Origin: Myxococcales bacterium
GTDB taxonomy: Bacteria; Myxococcota_A; Polyangia; Nannocystales; Nannocystaceae
Reading direction: 5' to 3'
DNA length: 64,000 bases
Assembly: GCA_020633295.1 (NCBI GenBank)
Contig: JACKDW010000011.1
Coordinates: 257,542 to 321,541 of the forward strand
Shown one piece after another: positions 54,388 through 62,852 of the stretch. A program made the position numbers and the translations under genes. The stretch's first letter is position 1; every line of letters starts with the position of its first letter. The notes under the pieces were generated by a model. The model had not been told where the DNA came from. It ran no database searches and was given only the letters and a program-made list of their open reading frames with translations.

Positions 54388-55424
54388 GCGTCGAGCAGCG
54401 CGTTGTCGGTCCACGTGCCGAAGTGCGCGAGGTACTGGATCGGCGCGCCGGGACAGGCGCTCGCGTGCGGGCACGACGAGCAGATCGGCAGCGATTCGAA
54501 GCGCGCGTGGGAGTGATGCCCGCCGCCGCGGCCGTAGTCCCAGGGGAAGTGCTCGCGCAGCGCGTGGGAGAGCGCGCAGGGGGGCACGCCGGTGAGCGTG
54601 ACGCGCCTCGGCGCGACGCGCTCGCGGACGCGCTCGAGGGCCGGGCGCAGCTGGTCGAAGGGCACGGCGAGCCGCGGGTAGTGGGGGATCAGGCTGTCCT
54701 GATCGTGGTAGTAGAACAGCGTGACGGGGGCGTCGAGCGCGGCGAGCTCGGCGGCGAGCTCCGGGAGCTCGGCGAGGTTCTGCTGGAGTATCGGCGCCGA
54801 CACGCGCAGCTTCATGCCGGCCTCGAGCACCGCGCGCGCGGCCTGCCAGAACGCGGCGTGTGAACCTGGCCTTCCGTTCACGTAGTCGAAGGTCTCCGCG
54901 CGGTGACCGTGGGCGGTGAGGCTGACGCCGCCCACGCCGCTGCGCGCGAGCTGGCGGGCGAAGCCGGACTCGGTCAGGCGCGTGCCCGGCGACTGCAGCT
55001 CCATCTCGGTGAAGCCGAGCGCGTGGGCCAGCGCGAGCGCGTCGTCGAACAGCGGCGACGCGAGGCAGTCCATACCCGTCCACGCGACCTGCGTGCTCGG
55101 CTCGTGCTGGCTGGCGCGGCGCAGCGCCTCCTCGATCGCGGCGCGTCGCGTCGCCATGTAGTCCGGCCGCTGCAGCAGGCGCAGCTCGCCGAGCCTGGTC
55201 TCGTCGACGTAGCCGTCGGGGTCGGCGACGCGCCCGTAGCGGTCCGCGCAGAACAGGCAGGCGCGGTCACACACGCCCGGGAGGTTCAGATCTAGCTTCG
55301 GACGCGGCGCCGGGCGCTCGCGCGGCTGCGGCTGCGGCTGCGGCTGCGGCTGCGGCTGCGCGCGCGGGCGCTCGCGCAGCGCGGCGGGCGGGGCGCCGTG
55401 TCGGCGGCGGCGAGGCGTTGACAC
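54384..55424 (-). CDS. Radical SAM protein
   Basis: A 346-residue radical SAM enzyme with the cluster motif CDRACLFC (CxxxCxxC) near residue 52 and a C-terminal extra cysteine group (PICSSCPHASACPG) typical of enzymes with auxiliary iron-sulfur clusters, such as peptide maturases. The centre has the usual barrel (GMDCLASPLFDDALALAHAL; VSLTAHGHRAETFDYVNG; LRVSAPILQQNL). The GTG start lies inside the upstream gene, overlapping it by 133 bases, and the Gln/Pro repeat near the start is coded in the other frame as an Arg/Ser repeat. Its stop overlaps the start of the 708-residue protein gene. The substrate is unknown. Confidence 0.88.
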   Translation of the reverse strand: MSTPRRRRHGAPPAALRERPRAQPQPQPQPQPQPRERPAPRPKLDLNLPGVCDRACLFCADRYGRVADPDGYVDETRLGELRLLQRPDYMATRRAAIEEALRRASQHEPSTQVAWTGMDCLASPLFDDALALAHALGFTEMELQSPGTRLTESGFARQLARSGVGGVSLTAHGHRAETFDYVNGRPGSHAAFWQAARAVLEAGMKLRVSAPILQQNLAELPELAAELAALDAPVTLFYYHDQDSLIPHYPRLAVPFDQLRPALERVRERVAPRRVTLTGVPPCALSHALREHFPWDYGRGGGHHSHARFESLPICSSCPHASACPGAPIQYLAHFGTWTDNALLDA

Positions 55425-55699
55425 AGGCCGTACGCGGCGCGCCTGAGGCCCGCGGGCACCGGGTCATGGGAGAAGGAGAACGCGGCCGAGCGCGCCGCAG
55501 CGCGCTCGCGTCCGGGCGTCACCACGACGTCGACGCGCGCGGCCTGGCCGAGCACGCAGCGCAGCTGCCAGCCGCGGTGCGGGAGCGCGACCACGTCGTC
55601 GAGGCGGATGCGCCCGGCCGCGTCGGGGAACGCCCGCGCGATCAGCTGTCGGAAGTGCTCTTGAACCTCGCGCGGCGCCGGCTGCTGGGGCTCGACCAC
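55292..55699 (-). CDS. Hypothetical protein at the head of the radical SAM operon
   Basis: The 135-residue frame starts GTG (MVEPQQPAPREVQEHF) with a plausible folded core (RAFPDAAGRIRLDDVVALPH; LRCVLGQAARVDVVVTPGRE; FSFSHDPVPAGLRRAAYGLC) and ends in a low-complexity Arg/Ser tail. The tail shares DNA with the start of the radical SAM gene. A natural fusion or a frameshift joining the two would also explain the pattern, because the tail is the least protein-like part. No family is recognised. Confidence 0.58.
   Translation of the reverse strand: MVEPQQPAPREVQEHFRQLIARAFPDAAGRIRLDDVVALPHRGWQLRCVLGQAARVDVVVTPGRERAAARSAAFSFSHDPVPAGLRRAAYGLCQRLAAADTAPRPPRCASARARSRSRSRSRSRSRASARRRVRS
55324..55359. 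repeat. Hexanucleotide repeat coded in two frames
   Basis: GGCTGC occurs six times in a row. On the minus strand it encodes Gln-Pro in the radical SAM protein and Arg-Ser in the overlapping upstream protein. Unit loss or gain would keep both frames. Confidence 0.85.
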
Positions 55700-55796
55700 G
55701 GGCTGCAGCGTAGCAGACGCGCGCGCCGGCGCGGAGCGTGGCGTGACTCAATGGACAGCTCACCGCGAGCGCGGGCGCGCGCGGGGGCCCGCGCGC

Positions 55797-57167
55797 TCAC
55801 GGGCCGACGTGGGTGACCTGACCGTCGAGGACGTCGCCGACCCACTCGGGGACGCTCGTGCCGCCGACCGACGTGAGGTAGTAGCCCACGCGCAGCACGG
55901 TGTGCCCGACGCCGTTGACGTAGAAGGTCGAGGCCTTGTCGCCGTGCGCGGCGCGGATGGTGTCGAGGTCCAGCGAGTACGCCTGGGCGGGCACCGCGGT
56001 CGGCACGCCCTCGCAGTTGTCGTGCTCGCCGCCGCCCCAGCCGAAGCCCATGTACGTGCGGATGATCAGGTCGGAGGTGTTCGAGAACAGGCCGTAGCGC
56101 ACGCCGGGGTGGGTCTCGAGGACATGGTCGAGGAGGCCGGTCGCGAAGTTGTTGGGGTCGCACTCCGGGCAGTCGGCGAGCGCGGTCCCGTCGAGGCCCC
56201 AGACCTCGCGGAAGGTCTCCTGCAGGCACGGCGCGATGACGTCGTTGCTCAGCGGCGGGCCCGAGTCGTCGATGACGGTCGTGATCACCGCGTCGCCGTA
56301 GGCGTCGGCGACCTGCGACGCGTTGATCGCCGCGCCGAAGCCCCCGGCGCTGATGCCCGTGAGCAGCACGCGCTCGGTCTCGAAGCTCTGGACGAGGACC
56401 TCGAGGTAGCGCGTGACGTTCGAGTAGCCGTGGAAGAAGCGCAGGTCGCCGCTGAGCTCGTACTCGTTGTCGCCGGCGTGGATGTCCCCGGTGCAGTAGG
56501 GCACGTAGACCATCGTCCAGTCGCGGACGGGGTTGTTGTTGTTGCCGCGGTTGAAGATGCCGTCGATCGGCGGGACGAAGGGGATGTTGAAGGCCGTGAA
56601 GTCGCAGGCGTCGTTGAAGCACGCGCCGCCGCCCTCGAGGTAGATCATCACGTTGGGCGAGTCGGGGTTGTAGTTGATGGCGAAGCCCGCGGTGGACCCG
56701 TTGAGGCACGCCGTGCCCTCGATGTCGAAGTACTTCCACTCGAGCGGCGGCGGGTCGAGCGGCGCGACCTCCTCGCACTCGGCGGTGCAGCCGTCGAAGG
56801 AGTTGTCGTTGCCGTCGTCGCACTCCTCGCCGGGATCGAGCACGCCGTCTCCACACCCGGGCTCGACCGGCCCGGTTGTGCCGTCGGTGGTGCCGTCGCC
56901 GGTGGTGCCGCCGGTGGTGCCGTCGCCCGTCTCCGTGCCGCCGGGGTCGGTCGCGCCCGCGGTCGTGGATGGGTCGCCGGTGGAGCCGCTGCTGCCCGAG
57001 GGGTCGACCGTCGCGGTCGCGGTCGCGTCGCTGCCCCCGTCGGTCCCGCCGCCAGGTCCATCGTCGCCGCACGCCGTCACCGCGAGCGCGGCGAGCAGCC
57101 GCGGCGCCCACGTCGTCGCGATCCTTCCGGCCGGTCGGATTGTCCACATCAACGCTGAATCACCCAT
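55797..57167 (-). CDS. Pectinacetylesterase/Notum-like secreted lipoprotein
   Basis: A 456-residue lipoprotein (lipobox VTAC) with a Gly/Thr/Asp spacer, a myxobacterial Cys-rich repeat (CGDGVLDPGEECDDGND, DUF4215-type) and a pectinacetylesterase-like esterase domain. The latter has NVMIYLEGGGACFND, PYCTGDIHAG, the nucleophile elbow GISAGGFGAAIN and VITTVIDDSGPP, with a His in NGVGHTVLRVG as the likely triad member. Members de-acetylate pectin or, as in animal Notum, cleave lipids. TTGGAGG six bases before ATG 57167 fixes the start. A TetR regulator is 36 bases away, divergent. Confidence 0.88.
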   Translation of the reverse strand: MGDSALMWTIRPAGRIATTWAPRLLAALAVTACGDDGPGGGTDGGSDATATATVDPSGSSGSTGDPSTTAGATDPGGTETGDGTTGGTTGDGTTDGTTGPVEPGCGDGVLDPGEECDDGNDNSFDGCTAECEEVAPLDPPPLEWKYFDIEGTACLNGSTAGFAINYNPDSPNVMIYLEGGGACFNDACDFTAFNIPFVPPIDGIFNRGNNNNPVRDWTMVYVPYCTGDIHAGDNEYELSGDLRFFHGYSNVTRYLEVLVQSFETERVLLTGISAGGFGAAINASQVADAYGDAVITTVIDDSGPPLSNDVIAPCLQETFREVWGLDGTALADCPECDPNNFATGLLDHVLETHPGVRYGLFSNTSDLIIRTYMGFGWGGGEHDNCEGVPTAVPAQAYSLDLDTIRAAHGDKASTFYVNGVGHTVLRVGYYLTSVGGTSVPEWVGDVLDGQVTHVGP

Positions 57168-57183
57168 GGCAACCTCCAAGTTG

Positions 57184-57200
57184 TGATACACGATATATCA
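57184..57200. promoter_or_regulatory. Inverted repeat, candidate TetR operator
   Basis: TGATA and TATCA flank seven bases in the 36-base gap between the divergent esterase and TetR genes. The gap is AT-rich in contrast to its neighbours. Position and symmetry fit an autoregulatory operator that also controls the esterase gene. Confidence 0.55.
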
Positions 57201-57203
57201 TAA

Positions 57204-57773
57204 GTGTCGCGAAGGCCGTCAAGCTCGCCCGACGCCCGTCAGGTCCGTACGCGCGCGAGCCTGCGGGGCGCGCTCCTGGGCCTGCTCGAGCGAGAGCCGT
57301 TCGAACGCATCACGGTGCGCGCGATTACGAACGAGGCGCGCGTCGGCTACGCGACGTTCTTCCGGCACTACGCCGACAAGGAGGCGCTGCTCGACGACCT
57401 CGCCGCGCGCGAGATCGCCGAGCTGCTGGGCAAGTCGATGCCGGTGTTCGCGGCCGACGACACGCGCCGCGCCTGCGTGGCGCTGTTCGAGTACATCGCG
57501 CGGCGCAGGTCGCTGTGGCGCGCGCTGCTGACCGGCGGCGCCGCCCCGATCCTGCGCGCGCGCTTCGTCGAGCACGGTCGCCAGGTCGCGAGCGAGTTCG
57601 GGACCGTCGCCTCGCCTGACGCGAGCCCGATCGATCTGCGGGTCACCCACGCGACCGCGGCGACCATCGAGATCATCGCCTGGTGGCTGGGACAGGCGGA
57701 GGCGCTGCCGATCGAGCAGATCGCGGGGATCCTCGATCGGCTCGTGATCACGCCGACGCTGGCCGAGGCGTAG
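57204..57773 (+). CDS. TetR-family transcriptional regulator
   Basis: A 189-residue regulator with an N-terminal TetR helix-turn-helix (RASLRGALLGLLEREPFERI; TVRAITNEARVGYATFFRHY) and an all-helical ligand-binding C-terminal domain. It lies 36 bases from the divergent esterase gene, whose promoter region holds a TGATA-N7-TATCA repeat. GTG 57204 gives no ribosome site, so the transcript may be leaderless. The inducer is not predictable; regulation of the esterase is the simplest inference. Confidence 0.88.
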   Translation: MSRRPSSSPDARQVRTRASLRGALLGLLEREPFERITVRAITNEARVGYATFFRHYADKEALLDDLAAREIAELLGKSMPVFAADDTRRACVALFEYIARRRSLWRALLTGGAAPILRARFVEHGRQVASEFGTVASPDASPIDLRVTHATAATIEIIAWWLGQAEALPIEQIAGILDRLVITPTLAEA

Positions 57774-57980
57774 CGGCGGCGCGCCACGCTGCTCGGGGCG
57801 CGGCTGCAGCGGGCCGGGCGCTCGCGCGCCGACGCGCCGCCGGAGGTTGTCGCTTGAGACATGTGTAAATACGGCGCGCCCGCGGGCGCAGCATCGCGCG
57901 GAGCTCGACGCCGCGCGCCACGGTGACGCGGCGCGACGCTACAACTAAAATTGTCGCGGCGTGACGGAGAGGACAGGCGG

Positions 57981-58724
57981 ATGAGCGAGGAGACGTCTGT
58001 GCGGCTCGAGCCGCCGGAGTCGACGGACGCCCCGACGCGCGTCTCGATCGTCACGCCGAGCGCGAGCTTCCCGGAGGTGCCCGCGACCGAGGGCTCCGAC
58101 ACCGTGATCGTCCCGTCGGACCGGGGCGGCGCGAGCGCGCGCGACGCGATCAAGGCCGAGCTGCTGCCGGAGTCCGGCGGCACCGCGCGCATCGGTCGGT
58201 ACGTGGTGCTCCGCGTGCTCGGCGAGGGCGGCATGGGCGTCGTGTTCTCGGCGTACGACGAGGAGCTCGATCGCAAGGTCGCGATCAAGGTGCTGAGCCT
58301 CGCGGACAACCACGGCACGCACGGGCGCGCGCGGATGCAGCGCGAGGCCCAGGCGCTCGCGCGCCTCTCTCACCCGAACGTCGTGCAGGTCTACGACGTC
58401 GGGGCGCACCGCGGCCGCGTGTTCCTGGCGATGGAGTACATCGAGGGGCGGACGCTGCGCGACTGGCTGCGCGACGCGTCGCGACCGTGGCGCGAGGTGC
58501 TGGCGAAGTACATCGACGCGGGGCGCGGGCTCGCGGCGGCGCACTCGGCCGGGATCGTGCACCGCGACTTCAAGCCCCATAACGTGATCGTCGGCGAGGA
58601 CGGGCGCACGCGCGTGCTCGACTTTGGTTGGCGAAGCGCGAGGGGCACGACGTCGCCGCGAGCGACGCGGCGCTCAGCGGCGAGCTGGGGCCGCCGTCCG
58701 GCGACTCGCTCGCGAACCCGCTGA
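57981..58724 (+). CDS. Ser/Thr protein kinase, N-terminal part of a frameshifted kinase-TPR gene
   Basis: The kinase domain follows ~70 disordered residues: GEGGMGVVF glycine loop, VAIKVL Lys, IVHRDFKPHNVIV catalytic loop and VLDFG, all intact, so it would be an active kinase. Directly after VLDFG the frame reads WRSARG... to a stop, whereas the other frame reads LAKREGHD, the expected residues. One missing T at 58626-58630 explains this. ATG 57981 follows GGAGAGGACAGG. The rest of the protein is encoded at 58628-60865. Confidence 0.85.
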   Translation: MSEETSVRLEPPESTDAPTRVSIVTPSASFPEVPATEGSDTVIVPSDRGGASARDAIKAELLPESGGTARIGRYVVLRVLGEGGMGVVFSAYDEELDRKVAIKVLSLADNHGTHGRARMQREAQALARLSHPNVVQVYDVGAHRGRVFLAMEYIEGRTLRDWLRDASRPWREVLAKYIDAGRGLAAAHSAGIVHRDFKPHNVIVGEDGRTRVLDFGWRSARGTTSPRATRRSAASWGRRPATRSRTR

Positions 58725-60865
58725 CGCAGGCGGGGACGCTGCTGGGCACGCCGCGCTACATGTCCCCGGAGCAGCACCGGCTCGCGGAGGCGACGGCGCG
58801 CAGCGATCAATTCAGCTTCTGCGTCGCGCTGTACGAGGGCCTCTATCGCGCGCCCGCGTTCGCGGGGAAGAGCGCGCGCGGCTACGGGATGAACGTCCAG
58901 CTCGGGCGGCTCGAGGCCCCGCCCCGGGGCGCGAGCGTGCCGGCCTGGCTCCGCCGGGTGCTCGTCCGCGGCCTCGCGCCCGCGCCCGAGGAGCGCTGGC
59001 CGTCGATGGACGCGCTGCTCGCCGCCCTGTCCCGAGATGCAGGTCGGAGGTGGCGGACGCTCGGCGTCGCGCTCGGCCTCGCCGCGCTCGTCGCCGGCGT
59101 CAGCTACACCGTGGCCGAGCGCCGCGCGAGCCAGGCGCTCGCCGAGGCCCAGGTGTGCACGGGCGCGGCGGCGCGGCTCGTCGGCACGTGGGACGTCGCG
59201 CGCGGCGAGGCGATCGCGCGGGCGTTCAGGGCGACCGAGCTGAGCTACGCCGAGGACGCGGCCGCGCGCGTCCAGCAGGGCCTCGACGCGCGGGCGGAGG
59301 CCTGGGTCTCGATGCACACCGAGACGTGCAAGCGGCACCACCAGGGCGAGCTCTCGAGCAATCAACTCGAGCTGCAGATGGCGTGCCTCGAGGACCGGCG
59401 GGGCGAGCTCGCCGCGATCGTCGAGGTGCTCAGCGCCGCCAACGATCAGGTCGTCGAGCAGTCGGTCGACGCGGTCGCCAAGCTCCGCCCGCTGCGTCGC
59501 TGCGCGGACGCGGAGTACCTGCAGGCCGCGGTCAAGCCGCCCGACGACCCGGAGACGGCGGCCGCGGTCGACGAGCTGCGGGCGCGCGCGATGAAGCTCA
59601 AGGTGGCGGTCGACACCGGCGACTTCGCGGCGGGCCGCGACGGCGCGGCGGCGCTGCTCGAGGAGGCGCGCGCGCTCGGGTATCGCCCGCTGATCGCCGA
59701 GGCGCTGTTCCTCTACGGGTTCGCGTGCACGCAGGCGGGCGATCACGCGGGCTCGATCGAGCCGCTGCGCGAGGCGTTCTGGACGGCCGTCGGCCGCGAC
59801 GCGAACGTCACCGCGGCCATGGCCGCAGGCAACCTCGCGTTCGTCCACGGCGCGAGCCTGCTGCAGTTCGACGAGGGGCGGATGTGGGCGCGGCACGCCG
59901 AGGCGTTCATCGAGCGCGTCGGCGGCGACCCCGAACTCACGGCGTCGCTCGCCAACAGTCGCGGCGCGCTGGCGATGCGGGCGAACGAGTACGAGGAGGC
60001 GGAGCGCCAGTTCTTGACCGCGATCCGCGTCCACGAGGGCGCCCACGGTCAGCGCGGTCCGACCCTCGGGCGCTACCACGCCAACCTCGCGGGGGTCTAC
60101 GGCGCGCAGTACGAGTGGGAGAAGTCAGAGCAGCACAGCCGACGCGCGCACGAGCTGTTCGCGCGCGAGCTCGGGCCGTCGCACCCGCTCGTGGCGCACC
60201 CGCTCAACACCCTCGGGAACGCGCTCAAGGAGCAGGGGCGCTACGAGGAGGCGCTCGCGCTGATGCGGCGCTCGGTCGAGATCTACGAGCGCGCCGTGGG
60301 GCCTGAGCACCCGACGCTGGCGACCTTCCTCAACAACCTCGGGACCGCGCAGCTGCGCCTGAAGGACTACGACGCCGCGCGGGAGACCTTCGCGCGGGCG
60401 CTCGCGGTGCGCGAGCAGGCGCTGGGGCCCGAGCACCCGCAGGTCGCGACGATCGTGTCGAACTTCGCCCACATCGCGCTCGAGACCCAACAATTCGCCG
60501 AGGCGCGTGAGCACTACTCGCGCGCGCTCGAGATCCTCACGGGCGCGTTCGGGGAGGACTCGCCGTTCTTGGCGCTGATCTACAGCGGGCTCGGCCGGGC
60601 GGCGCTCGGCCTCGGGGACGTCGACGAGGCGATCGCGAAGCTCGAGCGCGCGCTCGAGCTCGCCAACGACGCGAGCCGCAAGACCGTGCTGTCCGAGGCG
60701 CGCTTCGGGCTCGCGCGCGCGCTGCTGACGAAGAGCCGCAAGCACAGGGCGCGCGCGCTCGAGCTGGCCCGCCAGGCGCGCCAGGATCTCGAGCGCTACG
60801 ACGAAGGCTACAGCGAGGAGATCGCCGAGATCGACGCGTGGCTGGCCGCGCGCGCGAAGGAGTGA
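58628..60865 (+). CDS. Kinase C-lobe, transmembrane helix and TPR tail of the frameshifted kinase gene
   Basis: 745 residues continuing the kinase: LAKREGHD, GTPRYMSPEQH, SDQFSFCVALYEGLYRAPAF and PEERWPSMDALL, then one transmembrane helix (TLGVALGLAALVAGVSYTVA, near residue 145-165) and a periplasmic region. The C-terminal half is a row of tetratricopeptide repeats of the kinesin-light-chain type (LNTLGNALKEQGRYEEALAL; NNLGTAQLRLKDYDAARETF). This architecture is standard for myxobacterial membrane kinases. As drawn, the fragment starts at a TTG in the DFG region, so it is not a full gene by itself. Confidence 0.85.
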   Translation: MAKREGHDVAASDAALSGELGPPSGDSLANPLTQAGTLLGTPRYMSPEQHRLAEATARSDQFSFCVALYEGLYRAPAFAGKSARGYGMNVQLGRLEAPPRGASVPAWLRRVLVRGLAPAPEERWPSMDALLAALSRDAGRRWRTLGVALGLAALVAGVSYTVAERRASQALAEAQVCTGAAARLVGTWDVARGEAIARAFRATELSYAEDAAARVQQGLDARAEAWVSMHTETCKRHHQGELSSNQLELQMACLEDRRGELAAIVEVLSAANDQVVEQSVDAVAKLRPLRRCADAEYLQAAVKPPDDPETAAAVDELRARAMKLKVAVDTGDFAAGRDGAAALLEEARALGYRPLIAEALFLYGFACTQAGDHAGSIEPLREAFWTAVGRDANVTAAMAAGNLAFVHGASLLQFDEGRMWARHAEAFIERVGGDPELTASLANSRGALAMRANEYEEAERQFLTAIRVHEGAHGQRGPTLGRYHANLAGVYGAQYEWEKSEQHSRRAHELFARELGPSHPLVAHPLNTLGNALKEQGRYEEALALMRRSVEIYERAVGPEHPTLATFLNNLGTAQLRLKDYDAARETFARALAVREQALGPEHPQVATIVSNFAHIALETQQFAEAREHYSRALEILTGAFGEDSPFLALIYSGLGRAALGLGDVDEAIAKLERALELANDASRKTVLSEARFGLARALLTKSRKHRARALELARQARQDLERYDEGYSEEIAEIDAWLAARAKE

Positions 60866-60889
60866 CGCGGCGCTGCGCGTCGCGCCGCG

Positions 60890-61471
60890 CTACAGGAGGA
60901 CGCTGTCGAAGGCGTCCTCGACGAACTTGAAGCGCCAATCGCTCTGGCAGCGCGGGCAGCGATAGTGCAGCAGCTTGATGCCGTCGCGCTCGGTCGGCTC
61001 CTCGCCGAGGAGCTCGAGCTCGCCGGGCTTGGGCTCGCGGCGACCGAGTCGACGCGCGACGGCGCAGGCGCAGCCGGGCGCGTCCGGGGCGGCGCGCTCG
61101 AGGTGCAGCTCGCGCTCGAACTCGAGGTCGTCGATCCACGCGCGCAGGCCCTCGAGCAGGAGGTACAGCGGCTTGTTGCCGCTGCGCACGGCCACGTGGA
61201 ACACGCGCCCGTCCTGGGAGACGCGCGCGAGCAGCTGGCGCAGCGCGGGGATCGGCGGCGGCTCGCCGCGCGCGATGAGCCCGCCGTAGCGCTCGCGCAG
61301 CGCGGCGACCGTGGCGAGCAGGGCGCGGACGTCGACCGCGCCGCTGACGTTGGTGAGCGCGCTGTCGGTGGAGCTCTCGTGGCCGAGCAGCGGCGTCAAG
61401 GCGAGCTCGAGCGCGGTCACGAGCTTGTCGAAGTTGGCGGGCTCCGTCTCGCGCTTCGCTTCACCTGGCAT
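60890..61471 (-). CDS. Hypothetical protein with C-terminal zinc-ribbon-like motif
   Basis: About 193 residues. An N-terminal helical part (PANFDKLVTALELALTPLLG, then RALLATVAALRERYGG) and a central segment (RVFHVAVRSGNKPLYLLLEG, WIDDLEFERELHLE) lead to a C-terminal HYRCPRCQSDWRFKFVED, where a CPRC pair with an earlier CAC may bind a metal. I recognise no family. ATG 61471 (MPGEAKRE) is preferred over an upstream in-frame ATG because the added residues are basic. It is convergent with the kinase gene. Confidence 0.65.
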   Translation of the reverse strand: MPGEAKRETEPANFDKLVTALELALTPLLGHESSTDSALTNVSGAVDVRALLATVAALRERYGGLIARGEPPPIPALRQLLARVSQDGRVFHVAVRSGNKPLYLLLEGLRAWIDDLEFERELHLERAAPDAPGCACAVARRLGRREPKPGELELLGEEPTERDGIKLLHYRCPRCQSDWRFKFVEDAFDSVLL

Positions 61472-61597
61472 CGCAGGCCCCCGGTCGCGCTTGAGTATAC
61501 ACAACGACGGTCCAGCGCCGCGCGCCCCGGGAGCTATTTTCGCGCCGCGTCGTGCCGGGCGCTCGGCTCGCGCGCGCGGCTGGGCGCAGGGTCGCGC

Positions 61598-62626
61598 TCA
61601 CGCGAAGCCGTGCGCCGCCCGCCAGCGCGCGAGCGCGGGCGCGTCGAAGATCGGCTCCCCACGCTCGAGCGCGCTCCGGAGCGCGAACACCAGCTCGTCG
61701 ACGAGGTCGCCCCAGAGCCCCTCGGTGTGGGTCTCGATGAACTCGTCGAAGTCCGCGTCCGGCTCCAGGCCCGAGAGCGACGGCAGCGAGGCCGCCGCGC
61801 GGATGTCGGGGGCGAGCAGCTCGTGCATGGCCGCGAGCGCGCGCGCGCCCGAGGGCGCGTCGTCAAGCTCGATCTCCGAGACCGCGATCACGGGCGCCTC
61901 GACGCCGCCCGGCACGTAGCTGCCGGCGTGATCGCTCTCGTGGAAGAGCAGCGCCGCCGCGCCGCCGAGCAGGGTGCAGTGCCCGTGGTTGTAGCTGACG
62001 GAGATCAGCGGGCTGAGGAGGCGGCCGAGCACGTACAGCTCGCCGGAGGAGAACACGCAGGTCCCCGCGCGCGCGTCCCCGCAGCAGACGAGGACGGACC
62101 ACTCGCTGGTCTCGAGCAGCGCGCCGTCGACGCGGAGCTCGCCGAGCACGACGGTCTTACTCCAGTCGACCGTGAAGTCGCCGCGGACGGTGAGGTCGCC
62201 GAGCACGAGCAGGTCGACGGACTCCTGGGTCGCGGTGATCGTGAGGTCGCCGTCGACGACGAGGTCGCCGAGCACCGCCGTGGGTGACTGAATGTGCAGG
62301 TCGCCGGACTCCCGACGGCGCGCGGGGAAGCGCCGCGCGGCCGTGGCGGCGCGGAGGTGCGCGGCGGTCACCATCAGGTACGCGCCCCACTCGGCGTTGT
62401 TGTCGTTGGTCCAGGGGAGGAAGAGCTCGAGCGGCGCGACCTCGGCGGGCAGCGACTCGAGGTGCGCCTTCACGACGCGCCGCGCCGCGCCGGCGGGCTT
62501 GTAGTTGTGCTGCTCCCAGAACGCGGCCCAGCCGGCGAGCCCGCGCGCCGCCTCGCCGCGGGCGGCGGCGGCGGCGATCCCGGTGAGGAGCGCGGCGGGC
62601 TGAATCGTGATCTCGTGCTCGGTCAT
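61598..62626 (-). CDS. Hypothetical protein with beta-solenoid (polymer-forming-like) core
   Basis: 342 residues (from MTEHEITIQPA at 62626). A helical start (AARGLAGWAAFWEQHNYKP) is followed by repeated short strands with GD turns: AVLGDLVVDGDLTITATQ, LLVLGDLTVRGDFTVDW, VLGELRVDGALLET, the pattern of bactofilin-like beta-solenoids. Then comes a Cys-containing part and a helical C-terminus (LAPDIRAAASLPSL; EFIETHTEGLWGDLVDEL). Bactofilins form filaments in myxobacteria, but this protein is longer and only its core matches, so this stays a structural guess. Confidence 0.65.
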   Translation of the reverse strand: MTEHEITIQPAALLTGIAAAAARGEAARGLAGWAAFWEQHNYKPAGAARRVVKAHLESLPAEVAPLELFLPWTNDNNAEWGAYLMVTAAHLRAATAARRFPARRRESGDLHIQSPTAVLGDLVVDGDLTITATQESVDLLVLGDLTVRGDFTVDWSKTVVLGELRVDGALLETSEWSVLVCCGDARAGTCVFSSGELYVLGRLLSPLISVSYNHGHCTLLGGAAALLFHESDHAGSYVPGGVEAPVIAVSEIELDDAPSGARALAAMHELLAPDIRAAASLPSLSGLEPDADFDEFIETHTEGLWGDLVDELVFALRSALERGEPIFDAPALARWRAAHGFA

Positions 62627-62852
62627 GTCGCGCGGGCACAGTAGGGCAGGCGCGGCGCGCCGGGAACACTGCACGTCGGGGACGCCCGCGTGTGACGACG
62701 GTGCAGGCGCGGCTCGGCGCGGCGCGGCGGCGCGGCGTGGCGCGGCGTGGCGCGGCGCGGCTCGGCGCGCGCCGTGTCACCATGGCGCCATGACACGCTA
62801 CGACCGGATCGGCAGCGGCTAGGCGGCACGGCGGCGGGAGGACCCCGGCCTG

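Noticed and set aside
52261..55083. A single 940-residue minus-strand frame
   Set aside because: The part beyond 54387 runs in another frame through the radical SAM gene and is Arg-rich noise; the GTG at 54387 overlapping the radical SAM stop is a better start.
62700..62785. GGCGCGGC-type tandem repeats before the methyltransferase
   Set aside because: Low-complexity G+C sequence without a fixed unit length; no function can be supported.
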